A stretch of 64,000 nt of DNA from WRDF01 sp031552235 (lineage in GTDB: Bacteria > Bacteroidota > Bacteroidia > Bacteroidales > Rikenellaceae): positions 13,567 through 77,566 of the forward strand of contig JAVBMR010000011.1 of the NCBI GenBank assembly GCA_031552235.1, given 5' to 3'. Made by a program: the position numbers and the translations under genes. Shown one piece after another: positions 33,307 to 41,113 of the stretch (its first letter is position 1; every line of letters begins with the position of its first letter). The notes beneath the pieces were generated by a model. That model ran no database searches, was not told where the DNA came from, and worked only from the letters and a program-made list of their open reading frames with translations.

Positions 33307-34065
33307 TCAGAGATAGAGTTCTTCCGAAACATAGGCCGCGGCGCTTCCGCTGTCGGAATCGGAGAATTCCTTTGCAAGGCGCTCTACGGCAGGCCGGTAT
33401 TCCGGGGATACCCGATGCAAGGCGCTGAGGAAGGCGGCGAATGCCCGCCACAAAGGACGGCAATCCACCGAAAGGAAAGAATGGTATGCGGTCAAAATTT
33501 TGTCGACGCCGATGGCAAAGGGATTGAGGTCGGAGGCTGGAGCAGAGGCAGCGTGGTTTGTGAGATTTGTGGAGGGTGCTGGGCCTGTGCCGCTATCGGC
33601 GGCCCAGGCGGCAGCGCCGGAAAGCGAGCCGTCCGAGGCAAGTCGCCGGGTAACGGAAAGCAGCACAGCGTATTGCAGCCACTCGTTATCGGCGGAAAGC
33701 CATTGCTCGATTATTTCAGGAATAATATTGCCCGCAGCGAACAAAAACGACAAATGCTCGGCGACCTCGGTATTGACGACGCCGGCCGCCCAAAAAGGAA
33801 GTTCATCCGCCGTCACAGCCCGAGGATCGGCCACCATGATCCCGGACAGGCGCAGTTCGCGAACCTGTTGTTGGTAAAGCAGTTTACCCAACGCATGGTC
33901 GGGGGCGTAATTACCCGCGAGCGAGCGGATCGCCGGAACGCTCACGCCGTAATTCAACGGCCAAACCACTCCCCTGTCCTCCATCGAACCCGTAACGGCA
34001 CCGTTGGTCTGCTTGCGCAGAACAGCCAGTATCTCAGCCATCTTCGCGGTATTGTTCATGCCCAT
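33307..34065 (-). CDS. HEAT-repeat DNA alkylation repair-like protein (AlkD family)
   Basis: A protein of 252 residues. The N-terminal part matches Bacteroidota AlkD-like proteins: LRKQTNGAVTGSMEDRGVVWPLNYGVSVPAIRSLA (key words GVSVPAIRSLA and NGAVTGSM) followed by helical pairs such as REMKIL-type VRELRLSGIMVADP and EIIEQWLSADNEWLQYAVL. AlkD excises alkylated purines using a HEAT-repeat surface. A low-complexity Ala/Ser/Pro-rich insert (about residues 148-180) interrupts the helices, which is unusual. Catalytic activity cannot be judged from the sequence. Confidence 0.75.
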   Translation of the reverse strand: MGMNNTAKMAEILAVLRKQTNGAVTGSMEDRGVVWPLNYGVSVPAIRSLAGNYAPDHALGKLLYQQQVRELRLSGIMVADPRAVTADELPFWAAGVVNTEVAEHLSFLFAAGNIIPEIIEQWLSADNEWLQYAVLLSVTRRLASDGSLSGAAAWAADSGTGPAPSTNLTNHAASAPASDLNPFAIGVDKILTAYHSFLSVDCRPLWRAFAAFLSALHRVSPEYRPAVERLAKEFSDSDSGSAAAYVSEELYL

Positions 34066-34145
34066 GATCGGTTCGGTTAAACCTTTTCAAAAACGCGGCC
34101 CGGCGAAAAAGTCGCGGGCCGCAAGGTAATGCTTCAATGTTATCG

Positions 34146-35009
34146 CTATTTTGCCACGGCCACAGTTTCGCCGAACTGGTAAACCGGAATGCGCGACTTG
34201 GCAAGTTCGCCAGAAGGCCCTGTAACAGTACACTGAACGAAATCGGCAACCCTGTAATACTCAACGGTCTTAGCGCCTTTGGGGGCGGCGGCAGGCTTCA
34301 CGGTCTTATCCGGCGCGAGCGACAGCACCACAGGCGTTCCGCTGAGGTCGGACTCGGGCAACAGACCGGCTGACGCCGAAAAACGGCACACGATATAATT
34401 CGTCTTATCCTTCTGGGGAATTATCTCGAATGTACGCACCTCGAACGTTTTGCTGCTCTTTCCGAAGAAAAGCGCCATATACTCGCTCTCCATTCGGTCG
34501 AGTTCCTGCAAAGCCGCCTTCAGGCCGCCGCCGAAAACATTATCGCCAAATTCCCCCGTAACAAGCTCGAAACGGCGTTTACGGATGGAATATATCGTAT
34601 TGGCCGCGTCGCGCGCCATATCCTCAAGGCCGCGTTCGGCAGAGCTGAGGCGGTCGATGTTAACATTCGGGAACTTAGGTTCATTGCGGCCGATATGTCC
34701 CGTCGCATTGCGTCTTGCCGGTTTTGCGGCGGTTGCAGGATCGGAATAAGAAATATCCGCGCGGCGCACGGTGTAGACGTCCTTATCGTTGAGCGGAGCT
34801 ATCGTCCCGAGGTATTTCTGGGCAAAACGGGCGTAAGGCCCTTTGCAGATGCTCTCCTTCTCGATAACCACGCCGACCATGAGGACGGTATAAGGATAGG
34901 CGGCCGTAAATTCCGGATTGTCAAGTTTATACGCATTAGGAAACTGGGCAGAAACCCGTGTGGCGCCAGCCAAAGCAATGGCGCAGGCTATAATTATAAA
35001 TTTTTTCAT
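34146..35009 (-). CDS. DUF4831 family secreted protein
   Basis: A protein of 287 residues with a signal peptide (MKKFIIIACAIALAGATRVSAQ) cleaved near residue 22. The mature part shows the order of features of the DUF4831 family: VLMVGVVIEKE, GPYARFAQKYLG, then YSIRKRRFELVTGEFGDN and the C-terminal YYRVADFVQCTVTGPSGELAKSRIPVYQFGE. Restricted to Bacteroidota and of unknown function; probably periplasmic. It stands alone, with a TAACTTTG promoter box on the minus strand near 35035. Confidence 0.85.
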   Translation of the reverse strand: MKKFIIIACAIALAGATRVSAQFPNAYKLDNPEFTAAYPYTVLMVGVVIEKESICKGPYARFAQKYLGTIAPLNDKDVYTVRRADISYSDPATAAKPARRNATGHIGRNEPKFPNVNIDRLSSAERGLEDMARDAANTIYSIRKRRFELVTGEFGDNVFGGGLKAALQELDRMESEYMALFFGKSSKTFEVRTFEIIPQKDKTNYIVCRFSASAGLLPESDLSGTPVVLSLAPDKTVKPAAAPKGAKTVEYYRVADFVQCTVTGPSGELAKSRIPVYQFGETVAVAK

Positions 35010-35072
35010 ATCAACATTTTTATATGGTCGAAATACAAAGTTAGGATTTTTTCGCGATTTGGTTCAAACGTT

Positions 35073-35804
35073 TCAGAATTTCAAGTAAAAATCAGCCGTA
35101 AGAGCCACATATTCAGGAGAATATTCATGACGACCGCCAAGTTCTACCGGTAATTCGTCTTCATGCGGCGCAGTCGGGGCCTGGTTGCGCCGCACAAGCT
35201 CTATCAGCGCACGTTTAGGCGGCGCCCCTGGCTTGGGGATGACCCTGGCAAGCCGGCTTGCCATAAGGTTTTGCCGTTCGGAAAGTTCCAAGAAACCGTT
35301 TAAATGTTCATACGGGATAACCACGCAGAACCTTCCGTCTTCCGCAAGGAGCGATGAGGCGGTGCGCAACAGATCTGCGTAACCGAGAGAAACCGTATGC
35401 CTTGCCGCAGTACGCGCGGAATCGGGAGGCAAGAGGGAATCGGAAAAAAACGGCGGATTTGAAACAATAAGGTCGTAACTCCTGTCGGTCGCGGCGGCGA
35501 AATGCTGGACAGGGCAGGCATGCACGACCACGCTGTCAGGCCACGGGGAAGCGGCTATGTTCGCTTTGGCCTCGGCCGCGCTGTCGGCGTCTATCTCGAC
35601 GGCATCCACCGTCAACGGATTGTGTTCGCCGCGCTGGGCGAGCATCAATGCGATAAGCCCGGTTCCGGTTCCGATATCGAGCGCACGGCGATCGGAAGCA
35701 CTGACGCCGCACCATGCCCCGAGCAACACTCCGTCCGTGCCGACTTTCATGGCCGACATGTCCTGTATCACGGAAAAACGCTTGAAATGGAATGGACGTG
35801 GCAT
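35073..35804 (-). CDS. trmN6: tRNA1(Val) adenine-37 N6-methyltransferase
   Basis: SAM-dependent N6-adenine methyltransferase of 243 residues. The SAM-binding motif is LDIGTGTGLIALMLA at 42-56, and the catalytic NPPFF is at 116-120. The N-terminus FHFKRFSVIQDMSAMKVGTDGVLLG is the hallmark of the TrmN6/YfiC group (key words MKVGTDGVLLGAW). A family B repeat begins 22 bases upstream of the start codon on the opposite strand, so the promoter must overlap it or lie in the short gap. Confidence 0.9.
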   Translation of the reverse strand: MPRPFHFKRFSVIQDMSAMKVGTDGVLLGAWCGVSASDRRALDIGTGTGLIALMLAQRGEHNPLTVDAVEIDADSAAEAKANIAASPWPDSVVVHACPVQHFAAATDRSYDLIVSNPPFFSDSLLPPDSARTAARHTVSLGYADLLRTASSLLAEDGRFCVVIPYEHLNGFLELSERQNLMASRLARVIPKPGAPPKRALIELVRRNQAPTAPHEDELPVELGGRHEYSPEYVALTADFYLKF

Positions 35805-35825
35805 GGGGTTATTTTAAAATATACT

Positions 35826-35936
35826 GATTATCCCTTTTATCTTGCTCGGCCTTCTTCGAAGGCCGTCAGGCGCCCCTGAGGGGGGGGGAAGGGGCGCCTG
35901 AACCGACGCTCGCGACGGGAGCAGAGACTGCTTGCA
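35826..35936 (+). repeat. Structured interspersed repeat, family B, copy 2
   Basis: From GATTATCCC through the GGCCTTCTTCGAAGGCC hairpin, GGCGCCCCT with GGGGCGCCT flanking a run of G, to GCAGAGACTGCTTGCA. Closely similar to 6457-6567 (inverted) and 53599-53713. It directly abuts the gene fragment at 35937. Confidence 0.8.
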
Positions 35937-36005
35937 TCATTTCAAAAACCCGTCTATCCCCGCACCGAAGAGCGCGAATTTCATAGAGTATGTAACATTT
36001 TGTCG
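35937..36005 (-). pseudogene. Duplicate of the 3' end of the TIGR02757 gene
   Basis: The minus strand reads YSMKFALFGAGIDGFLK then TGA, which mirrors the C-terminus of the neighbouring intact gene (VKYDFALFGAGVSGYLK then TGA). Only the last 17 or so codons are recognisable; upstream the frame does not continue into homologous protein. It is probably the remnant of a second gene copy, or of the original 3' end displaced by repeat insertion. The stretch from 36006 to 36110 carries further hairpins (CTTGCAAAAGCAAG, CCGCC/GGCGG). Confidence 0.65.
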
Positions 36006-36115
36006 CATTAATCTCAATTCTTAAATCTGACTTGCAAAAGCAAGTCAGGCAGTTCGCCGCCGCCCCACGCGGCGGACTGCTTCGCATTCCTACCGCCGTC
36101 GGCGAACAAACATAC

Positions 36116-36886
36116 TCATTTTAAATATCCCGAAACCCCTGCACCGAACAGGGCGAAATCGTATTTCACGGGGTCGCTTGGGTCGAATTCGCGGAGCGAA
36201 GCCGTTATCTCCTCGACTGCCTTCCAATCGCTCTGCATGCGCGAAAGAAGCCCCAAAGCGCGGCCCATATTGCCCGAATGAACGTCGAGAGGCAGATAAA
36301 GCGCCGAAGAGGGAATGCGTTTCCACATTCCGAAATCGACACCCCGGCCGTCGTCGCGCACCATCCACCGCAGGTACATGTTCAGGCGCTTGCACGACGC
36401 ACCCTTATCTATCGACGACACATGCTTCTCGCATCGCCGTTCATGGTCGATATCGAAAAAGCAGGAGCGGAACTCGGACAAGACCTTGCGCATATCGCCT
36501 GTCCGCTCCCACGTCTGTTCGAAAAACTCGCCAACTCCGCCATAGCATTTTATCAGGTTGCGCAACGCGAGCACGAACGAGATGAAATCACCTCCGTTGA
36601 AAGTGCGGTGGACATATTTTTCGAGGCGCGCGAGTTCCTCCGCCGAGGCGTTCAGCGTGAAATCGAAAGGCTGTGAATCCATGTACTCCATCATGCGGCG
36701 CGCGCTCTTGACTATCGCCTTACGGTTGCCCCAGGCTATCGTAGCAGCCAAGAAACCGCTCACCTCCCTATCCTCGCGCGACGAGAAACCATGCGGGATC
36801 GATATCGGGTCGGCCTCAATGAAATCCGGCGAATTATACTTATCGTAGAGCGTGTCGAGAAGCTCTTTTAAATCCTGCTTGTTCAT
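36116..36886 (-). CDS. TIGR02757 family protein
   Basis: A protein of 256 residues, function unknown, distributed in Bacteroidota and some others. Visible family words are IPHGFSSREDREVSGFLAATIAWGNRKAIVKSA (key parts DREVSGFLAA and WGNRKAI), RMNMYLRWMVRDDGRGVDFG in the middle (here RLNMYLRWMVRDD), LDVHSGNMGRALGLL, and a C-terminal DPVKYDFALFGAG. The FLRWMVR...D region recalls helix-hairpin-helix glycosylases, but no catalytic Lys/Asp pair is certain. Last gene of the YbbR-like/coaE/folP/lolD group. A fragment of its 3' end is repeated at 35937. Confidence 0.85.
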   Translation of the reverse strand: MNKQDLKELLDTLYDKYNSPDFIEADPISIPHGFSSREDREVSGFLAATIAWGNRKAIVKSARRMMEYMDSQPFDFTLNASAEELARLEKYVHRTFNGGDFISFVLALRNLIKCYGGVGEFFEQTWERTGDMRKVLSEFRSCFFDIDHERRCEKHVSSIDKGASCKRLNMYLRWMVRDDGRGVDFGMWKRIPSSALYLPLDVHSGNMGRALGLLSRMQSDWKAVEEITASLREFDPSDPVKYDFALFGAGVSGYLK

Positions 36887-36940
36887 AAACTAAATGGTAA
36901 TACATGTTTGCAGTTATAATTTTTCGCTCATGATAACCAA

Positions 36941-37600
<660 letters not shown>

Positions 37601-37603
37601 ATC

Positions 37604-38470
37604 TTATGCGTTTTTATAATATTCATACAATTTAACGACCTGGGCAGCCTCGCGGACGTCGTGGACGCGCAGGATCGAAGCGCCTTTGCAGAGCGTTTCC
37701 CAATTCAACGCCGCAGTCCCGGCGAGGCTCTCGGCTGGCTCCACATCCAGCACCTTATATATCATCGACTTGCGCGAAACACCGGCAAGCAGGGGATAAC
37801 CGAACCGGGTAAGCTCGTCCATGCGGCGCATAAGCTGATAATTTTGGCTTGTCGTTTTGGCGAACCCAAATCCGGGATCGAGGATAATGTTTTCGTCCCT
37901 GATCCCAGCCGCCTTCATTTCGGATATTTTGGCCTCGAAATATGACTTAACGTCTTCCGTAATGTCATCATATTCGGTATGTTGCTGCATCGTAGCCGGT
38001 GTGGCACGCATGTGCATGGCCACGTACGGGACGCCGTATCCGGCCGCGGTACGGTGCATGTCGGAATCGAGGCCGCCGCCCGAAATGTCGTTTATCACGC
38101 ACGGGCCGAACTCATCGATGCAACGGCGAGCAACGCACGCCCGGAACGTATCCACAGAAACTATTGCTTCCGGATGACGCTCCCGGATTATTTTTAACGC
38201 GCGGGCGACCCTGCCGAATTCCTCGCCGGGGCTGACATCCGCCGCGCCGGGGCGTGACGAGTAACCGCCCACATCGAGGATATCCGCGCCATCGGCAATC
38301 GCTTTATCGACCGCACGGGTGATTTCGCCATCGGTCGCGAGGCTGTCTTCGGCCAACCGGATATCGCCGGCCAGCAGGCGGCTGCCCGGGAAAAACGAGT
38401 CAGGCGTGACGTTTATAATCGCCATCACGACAGGACGCCGCAGATCCAACTCACTCGCCCCTACCCTCAT
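37604..38470 (-). CDS. folP: Dihydropteroate synthase
   Basis: Joins 6-hydroxymethyl-dihydropterin diphosphate to p-aminobenzoate in folate synthesis; target of sulfonamides. The 288 residues carry all the family motifs: MAIINVTPDSFFPGSR, DVGGYSSRPGA, VSVDTF, INDISGGGLD, LDPGFGFAKT and LAGVSRKSM, and RVHDV near the end. The start codon overlaps the coaE stop as ATGA. The unusual SFFPGS (many bacteria have SFSDGG) is common in Bacteroidota. Confidence 0.95.
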   Translation of the reverse strand: MRVGASELDLRRPVVMAIINVTPDSFFPGSRLLAGDIRLAEDSLATDGEITRAVDKAIADGADILDVGGYSSRPGAADVSPGEEFGRVARALKIIRERHPEAIVSVDTFRACVARRCIDEFGPCVINDISGGGLDSDMHRTAAGYGVPYVAMHMRATPATMQQHTEYDDITEDVKSYFEAKISEMKAAGIRDENIILDPGFGFAKTTSQNYQLMRRMDELTRFGYPLLAGVSRKSMIYKVLDVEPAESLAGTAALNWETLCKGASILRVHDVREAAQVVKLYEYYKNA

Positions 38471-39054
38471 TGCCGGAATATTTTATCGAGCTCCAGAACC
38501 TGGGGCATCAGGATATCACTCTCGCCGCTATGTATCACATAATCAGCCCGCGACTCCCGCCCGGCATCTTCCATCTGGTTGGCCATCCTTGCCCTCACTT
38601 TCCCGGGATCGGAACCGTCGCGGGCAGCAGCGCGTTTTATGCGAACCTCAACCGGGGCGCTGACCGTCACTACACGATCGGTCAACACGTTCATGCCGCT
38701 CTCGAAAAGTATGGCGCTTTCGTGGATAACATATGGGGAACCTTCGGATTCTTTTTGCCGTGCCCACTCCTTAAAGTCCTCGATCACGGCAGGATGGACG
38801 ATGGAATTAAGCCCATGAAGCAGCGCCTTATCGGAAAACACGCGCGAAGCCACGAACGCCCGGTCGAGCGTGCCGCCCTTATAGGCCTGCGCCCCGAGCA
38901 AGCCGACGATCCTCCCGCGAAGTTCCGAAGAGGTGTTCATAAGCTGTTTAGCCGCGGTGTCGGCATCGTAAACAGGTATGCCCAAAGCGGCGAACATGCG
39001 CGAAACGGTACTCTTGCCGCTGCCTATCCCGCCTGTAAGTCCGATCCTTAGCAT
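38467..39054 (-). CDS. coaE: Dephospho-CoA kinase
   Basis: Last step of coenzyme A synthesis, phosphorylating the ribose 3' hydroxyl. The start is MLRIGLTGGIGSGKST (39054), where the P-loop sits at residues 8-15 as in the family; the long frame upstream is a shadow. The 195 residues also show YDADTAAKQLM, HPAVIEDF, VIHESAILFESG and the lid region RAAARDG. It sits two bases after the YbbR-like gene and overlaps folP, as in conserved Bacteroidota clusters. Confidence 0.94.
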   Translation of the reverse strand: MLRIGLTGGIGSGKSTVSRMFAALGIPVYDADTAAKQLMNTSSELRGRIVGLLGAQAYKGGTLDRAFVASRVFSDKALLHGLNSIVHPAVIEDFKEWARQKESEGSPYVIHESAILFESGMNVLTDRVVTVSAPVEVRIKRAAARDGSDPGKVRARMANQMEDAGRESRADYVIHSGESDILMPQVLELDKIFRQ

Positions 39055-39056
39055 GG

Positions 39057-39470
39057 TTACTGCGCTGTTGTGATGGGAGAAGGGATTTCGGGGATGTCGG
39101 TCAACATAATTATACGAAGGTCCTTCGTATGGGCCTCGACAACGGATTTGAGCGAAGATGGGCTGACTATGAGTTTGCTTTCGTCGGTAATCGAAGGAAA
39201 TGTCTCTATATCCCGTAAACTCACTCTGATATCGCTGTGACGGAGAATGCGGTGGGCCAATATTCTGTAACCCGTCCCCTCGGCCTCGCACCTGACCTTG
39301 ATCCTGGTATCCCCGATATTTACAGGAATTGTAACGTTGGCTATGTAGGTATGCCCCAGATTGATCAGCAGCCACAACAGGAAAGAAAAACCCAGCAACA
39401 CCAAAAACGTGGGCGAGGTGTACTTACGGACATGCTTTAATATATTTCCCAGCTTTTCATTCATAAACAT
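39057..39470 (-). CDS. Short YbbR/CdaR-like single-pass membrane protein
   Basis: About 137 residues if begun at MFMNEKLGNILKHV (39470) or MNEKL (39464). There is one membrane helix at about 20-40 (FLVLLGFSFLLWLLINLG), then a beta-rich extracytoplasmic part (YIANVTIPVNIGD). In Bacteroidota the gene before coaE usually encodes a protein with YbbR-like domains of about 300 residues; this one is less than half that length and has only one such unit. I base the call on helix, following beta pattern and position, so it is tentative. Confidence 0.55.
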   Translation of the reverse strand: MFMNEKLGNILKHVRKYTSPTFLVLLGFSFLLWLLINLGHTYIANVTIPVNIGDTRIKVRCEAEGTGYRILAHRILRHSDIRVSLRDIETFPSITDESKLIVSPSSLKSVVEAHTKDLRIIMLTDIPEIPSPITTAQ

Positions 39471-39561
39471 CGTCTGTTGCGGGCCGGATCCCGGTTGAGA
39501 TACAAAGTAAGTGATTTTTTCGCGAAAGACAATGCCCGACAGTATCTCTTCGGGTTTCAGA

Positions 39562-39594
39562 AATAAAAAACGGCCCCCGAAGGAAGCCGTTTTC
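39562..39594 (-). terminator. Terminator of the OmpH-like lipoprotein gene
   Basis: On the minus strand AAACGGC pairs with GCCGTTT around a C/T-rich loop, followed by TTTATTT. It lies about 20 bases after the stop at 39615. Confidence 0.75.
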
Positions 39595-39614
39595 AAATCG
39601 CATGCGGGATACTT

Positions 39615-40232
39615 TTATTTCTTCGTTTCAGCCGCCTTCTTTTCCTCGGCGTACTTGGCATTCAACCCCTCAAGCACCGCATTCGTGATATTCAGGCGCG
39701 GATCGGCATGTAGCACCGGAGTGTTGCCGCTGGTCGTAAGTATCATGCTGTATTTATAATCGGCATTGAACTCGGCCAGGAAAGTGTCGAGGTTATTGAT
39801 AATGTTGTTCATCAGCACCTGGCCCTCCTCGGCAAGCTCGCCCTGCACCTTGTCGCGGTGGGCGTAAAGGGCCTGTTCCTGACGCTGGAGGTCCTCCTGA
39901 AGCTGAGTAGCCTCGGAACGCGTCACGAGGCCCTTGTTGATCTTTTCCTGGGCATCGGCGAAAGTCTTCTCCAAAGAACGCATCTTATTGGCCAACTCGG
40001 TTTCGGCCTTCTTTGCCTTAGCCGTCAACTCGGCATTCTTGTCTACATATAAATTATAGTTGCTGAGCAGAGAATCGAGCTCCACATATGCTATATAAGC
40101 GCTTATCGCAGCCTGGGGCGCTCCGTCTGCGGTTTGCGACACGTTATCCTGCGCACCGGCCGGATTCCCGGATTTCTCGCCGCATGCGAACAAGCCCAGC
40201 AAAAGCGCAGGCAACAAAAACATTTTTTTCAT
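39615..40232 (-). CDS. OmpH/Skp family lipoprotein
   Basis: A protein of 205 residues starting MKKMFLLPALLL (40232), with lipobox LFACG (Cys17). The mature protein begins with a polar linker, then AYVELDSLLSNYNLYVDKNAEL, a long coiled coil (about 60-140, rich in Glu, Lys and Gln), and a beta end (YSMILTTSGNTPVLHADPRLNIT). This is the OmpH/Skp chaperone fold, a trimeric tentacle that holds unfolded outer-membrane proteins. The lipid anchor is a Bacteroidota variant. It is expressed alone from a TATATTTG box near 40265, divergent from ruvA. Confidence 0.88.
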   Translation of the reverse strand: MKKMFLLPALLLGLFACGEKSGNPAGAQDNVSQTADGAPQAAISAYIAYVELDSLLSNYNLYVDKNAELTAKAKKAETELANKMRSLEKTFADAQEKINKGLVTRSEATQLQEDLQRQEQALYAHRDKVQGELAEEGQVLMNNIINNLDTFLAEFNADYKYSMILTTSGNTPVLHADPRLNITNAVLEGLNAKYAEEKKAAETKK

Positions 40233-40289
40233 TCTTTCAATTCTTTTAATAAGTAATGGGGCAAATATACACAAAATCTTTTTTTGGAC

Positions 40290-40297
40290 TATCTTTG
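40290..40297 (+). promoter_or_regulatory. Minus-7 box TATCTTTG of ruvA
   Basis: TAnnTTTG match 21 bases before the ruvA ATG. No TTG at the ideal distance upstream. On the other strand TATATTTG (40269-40262) probably serves the OmpH lipoprotein. Confidence 0.5.
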
Positions 40298-40317
40298 TTG
40301 AAATATTCTGTCGAACC

Positions 40318-40911
40318 ATGTACGAATACATAAAAGGCGAAATCGCCGAACTTACACCAGCATACGCTGTAGTCGAAGCAGCAGGAATAGGATATCTCCT
40401 TATAATATCGCTCCAGACATACTCAGAAATAGAAACAAAAAAAGCGGCCGTAATATACACCCACTACATCGTGCGCGAAGACGCCCAGATACTATACGGA
40501 TTCGCCACGAAGCGCGAAAGGGACGTCTTCAGGCTCTTGATAGGCGTTTCGGGCGTCGGCGGGAACACCGCGAGGATGATACTCTCGACATACGCGCCGC
40601 AGGAACTCACGAACATCATAGCCAGCGAAAACGCGGCACTGCTCAAAAACGTGAAAGGGCTGGGACTCAAGACGGCACAGAAAATAATAGTCGAACTGCG
40701 CGACAAGATAGGCATCGCGGCGGCGTTCGACAGGCAAGGCCCGGACAACACCCCGCAAGGTAATCCGGGGAATTATGCCGAAGCGCTCGCGGCGCTCACG
40801 ATGCTCGGTTTCCCAAAAGCGGCATCGGAAAAAGTGCTGCGCACGGTCATGAAGGAAAACCCGGCGGCATCGGTCGAAGACATGGTCAGGATGTCGCTCA
40901 AAAACCTGTAA
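40318..40911 (+). CDS. ruvA: Holliday junction branch migration protein RuvA
   Basis: A protein of 197 residues, normal length. Binds four-way junctions as a tetramer and loads RuvB. The N-terminal OB domain starts MYEYIKGEIAELTPAYAVVE. Two helix-hairpin-helix motifs follow (LIGVSGVGGNTARMIL and LKNVKGLGLKTAQKII). After a flexible linker (DRQGPDNTPQGNPGNY) domain III ends ENPAASVEDMVRMSLKNL, the RuvB-contacting part. ruvB is not in the window. Confidence 0.96.
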   Translation: MYEYIKGEIAELTPAYAVVEAAGIGYLLIISLQTYSEIETKKAAVIYTHYIVREDAQILYGFATKRERDVFRLLIGVSGVGGNTARMILSTYAPQELTNIIASENAALLKNVKGLGLKTAQKIIVELRDKIGIAAAFDRQGPDNTPQGNPGNYAEALAALTMLGFPKAASEKVLRTVMKENPAASVEDMVRMSLKNL

Positions 40912-41047
40912 CAGGGGAGCCAGGAGCGGCTTGTAACGCCATCCACCATAGCCAACGTGTTGAATATCAGCATTATTCACAAACAGACAAAATCGAGCGG
41001 CCAGCAGTGAATCTATATTAAGGAATTGTTAAAATTATACCAAATTA

Positions 41048-41079
41048 TTGGGTAGGGGAAAAAATTAGTGTTATTTTTG
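41048..41079 (+). promoter_or_regulatory. Promoter of the phosphate transporter gene
   Basis: TTG (41048-41050), 21 bases, TATTTTTG (41072-41079), 34 bases before the ATG. Confidence 0.7.
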
Positions 41080-41113
41080 TCACAATTAGTTTCCGAAAAT
41101 TTAACCAAAAAAT

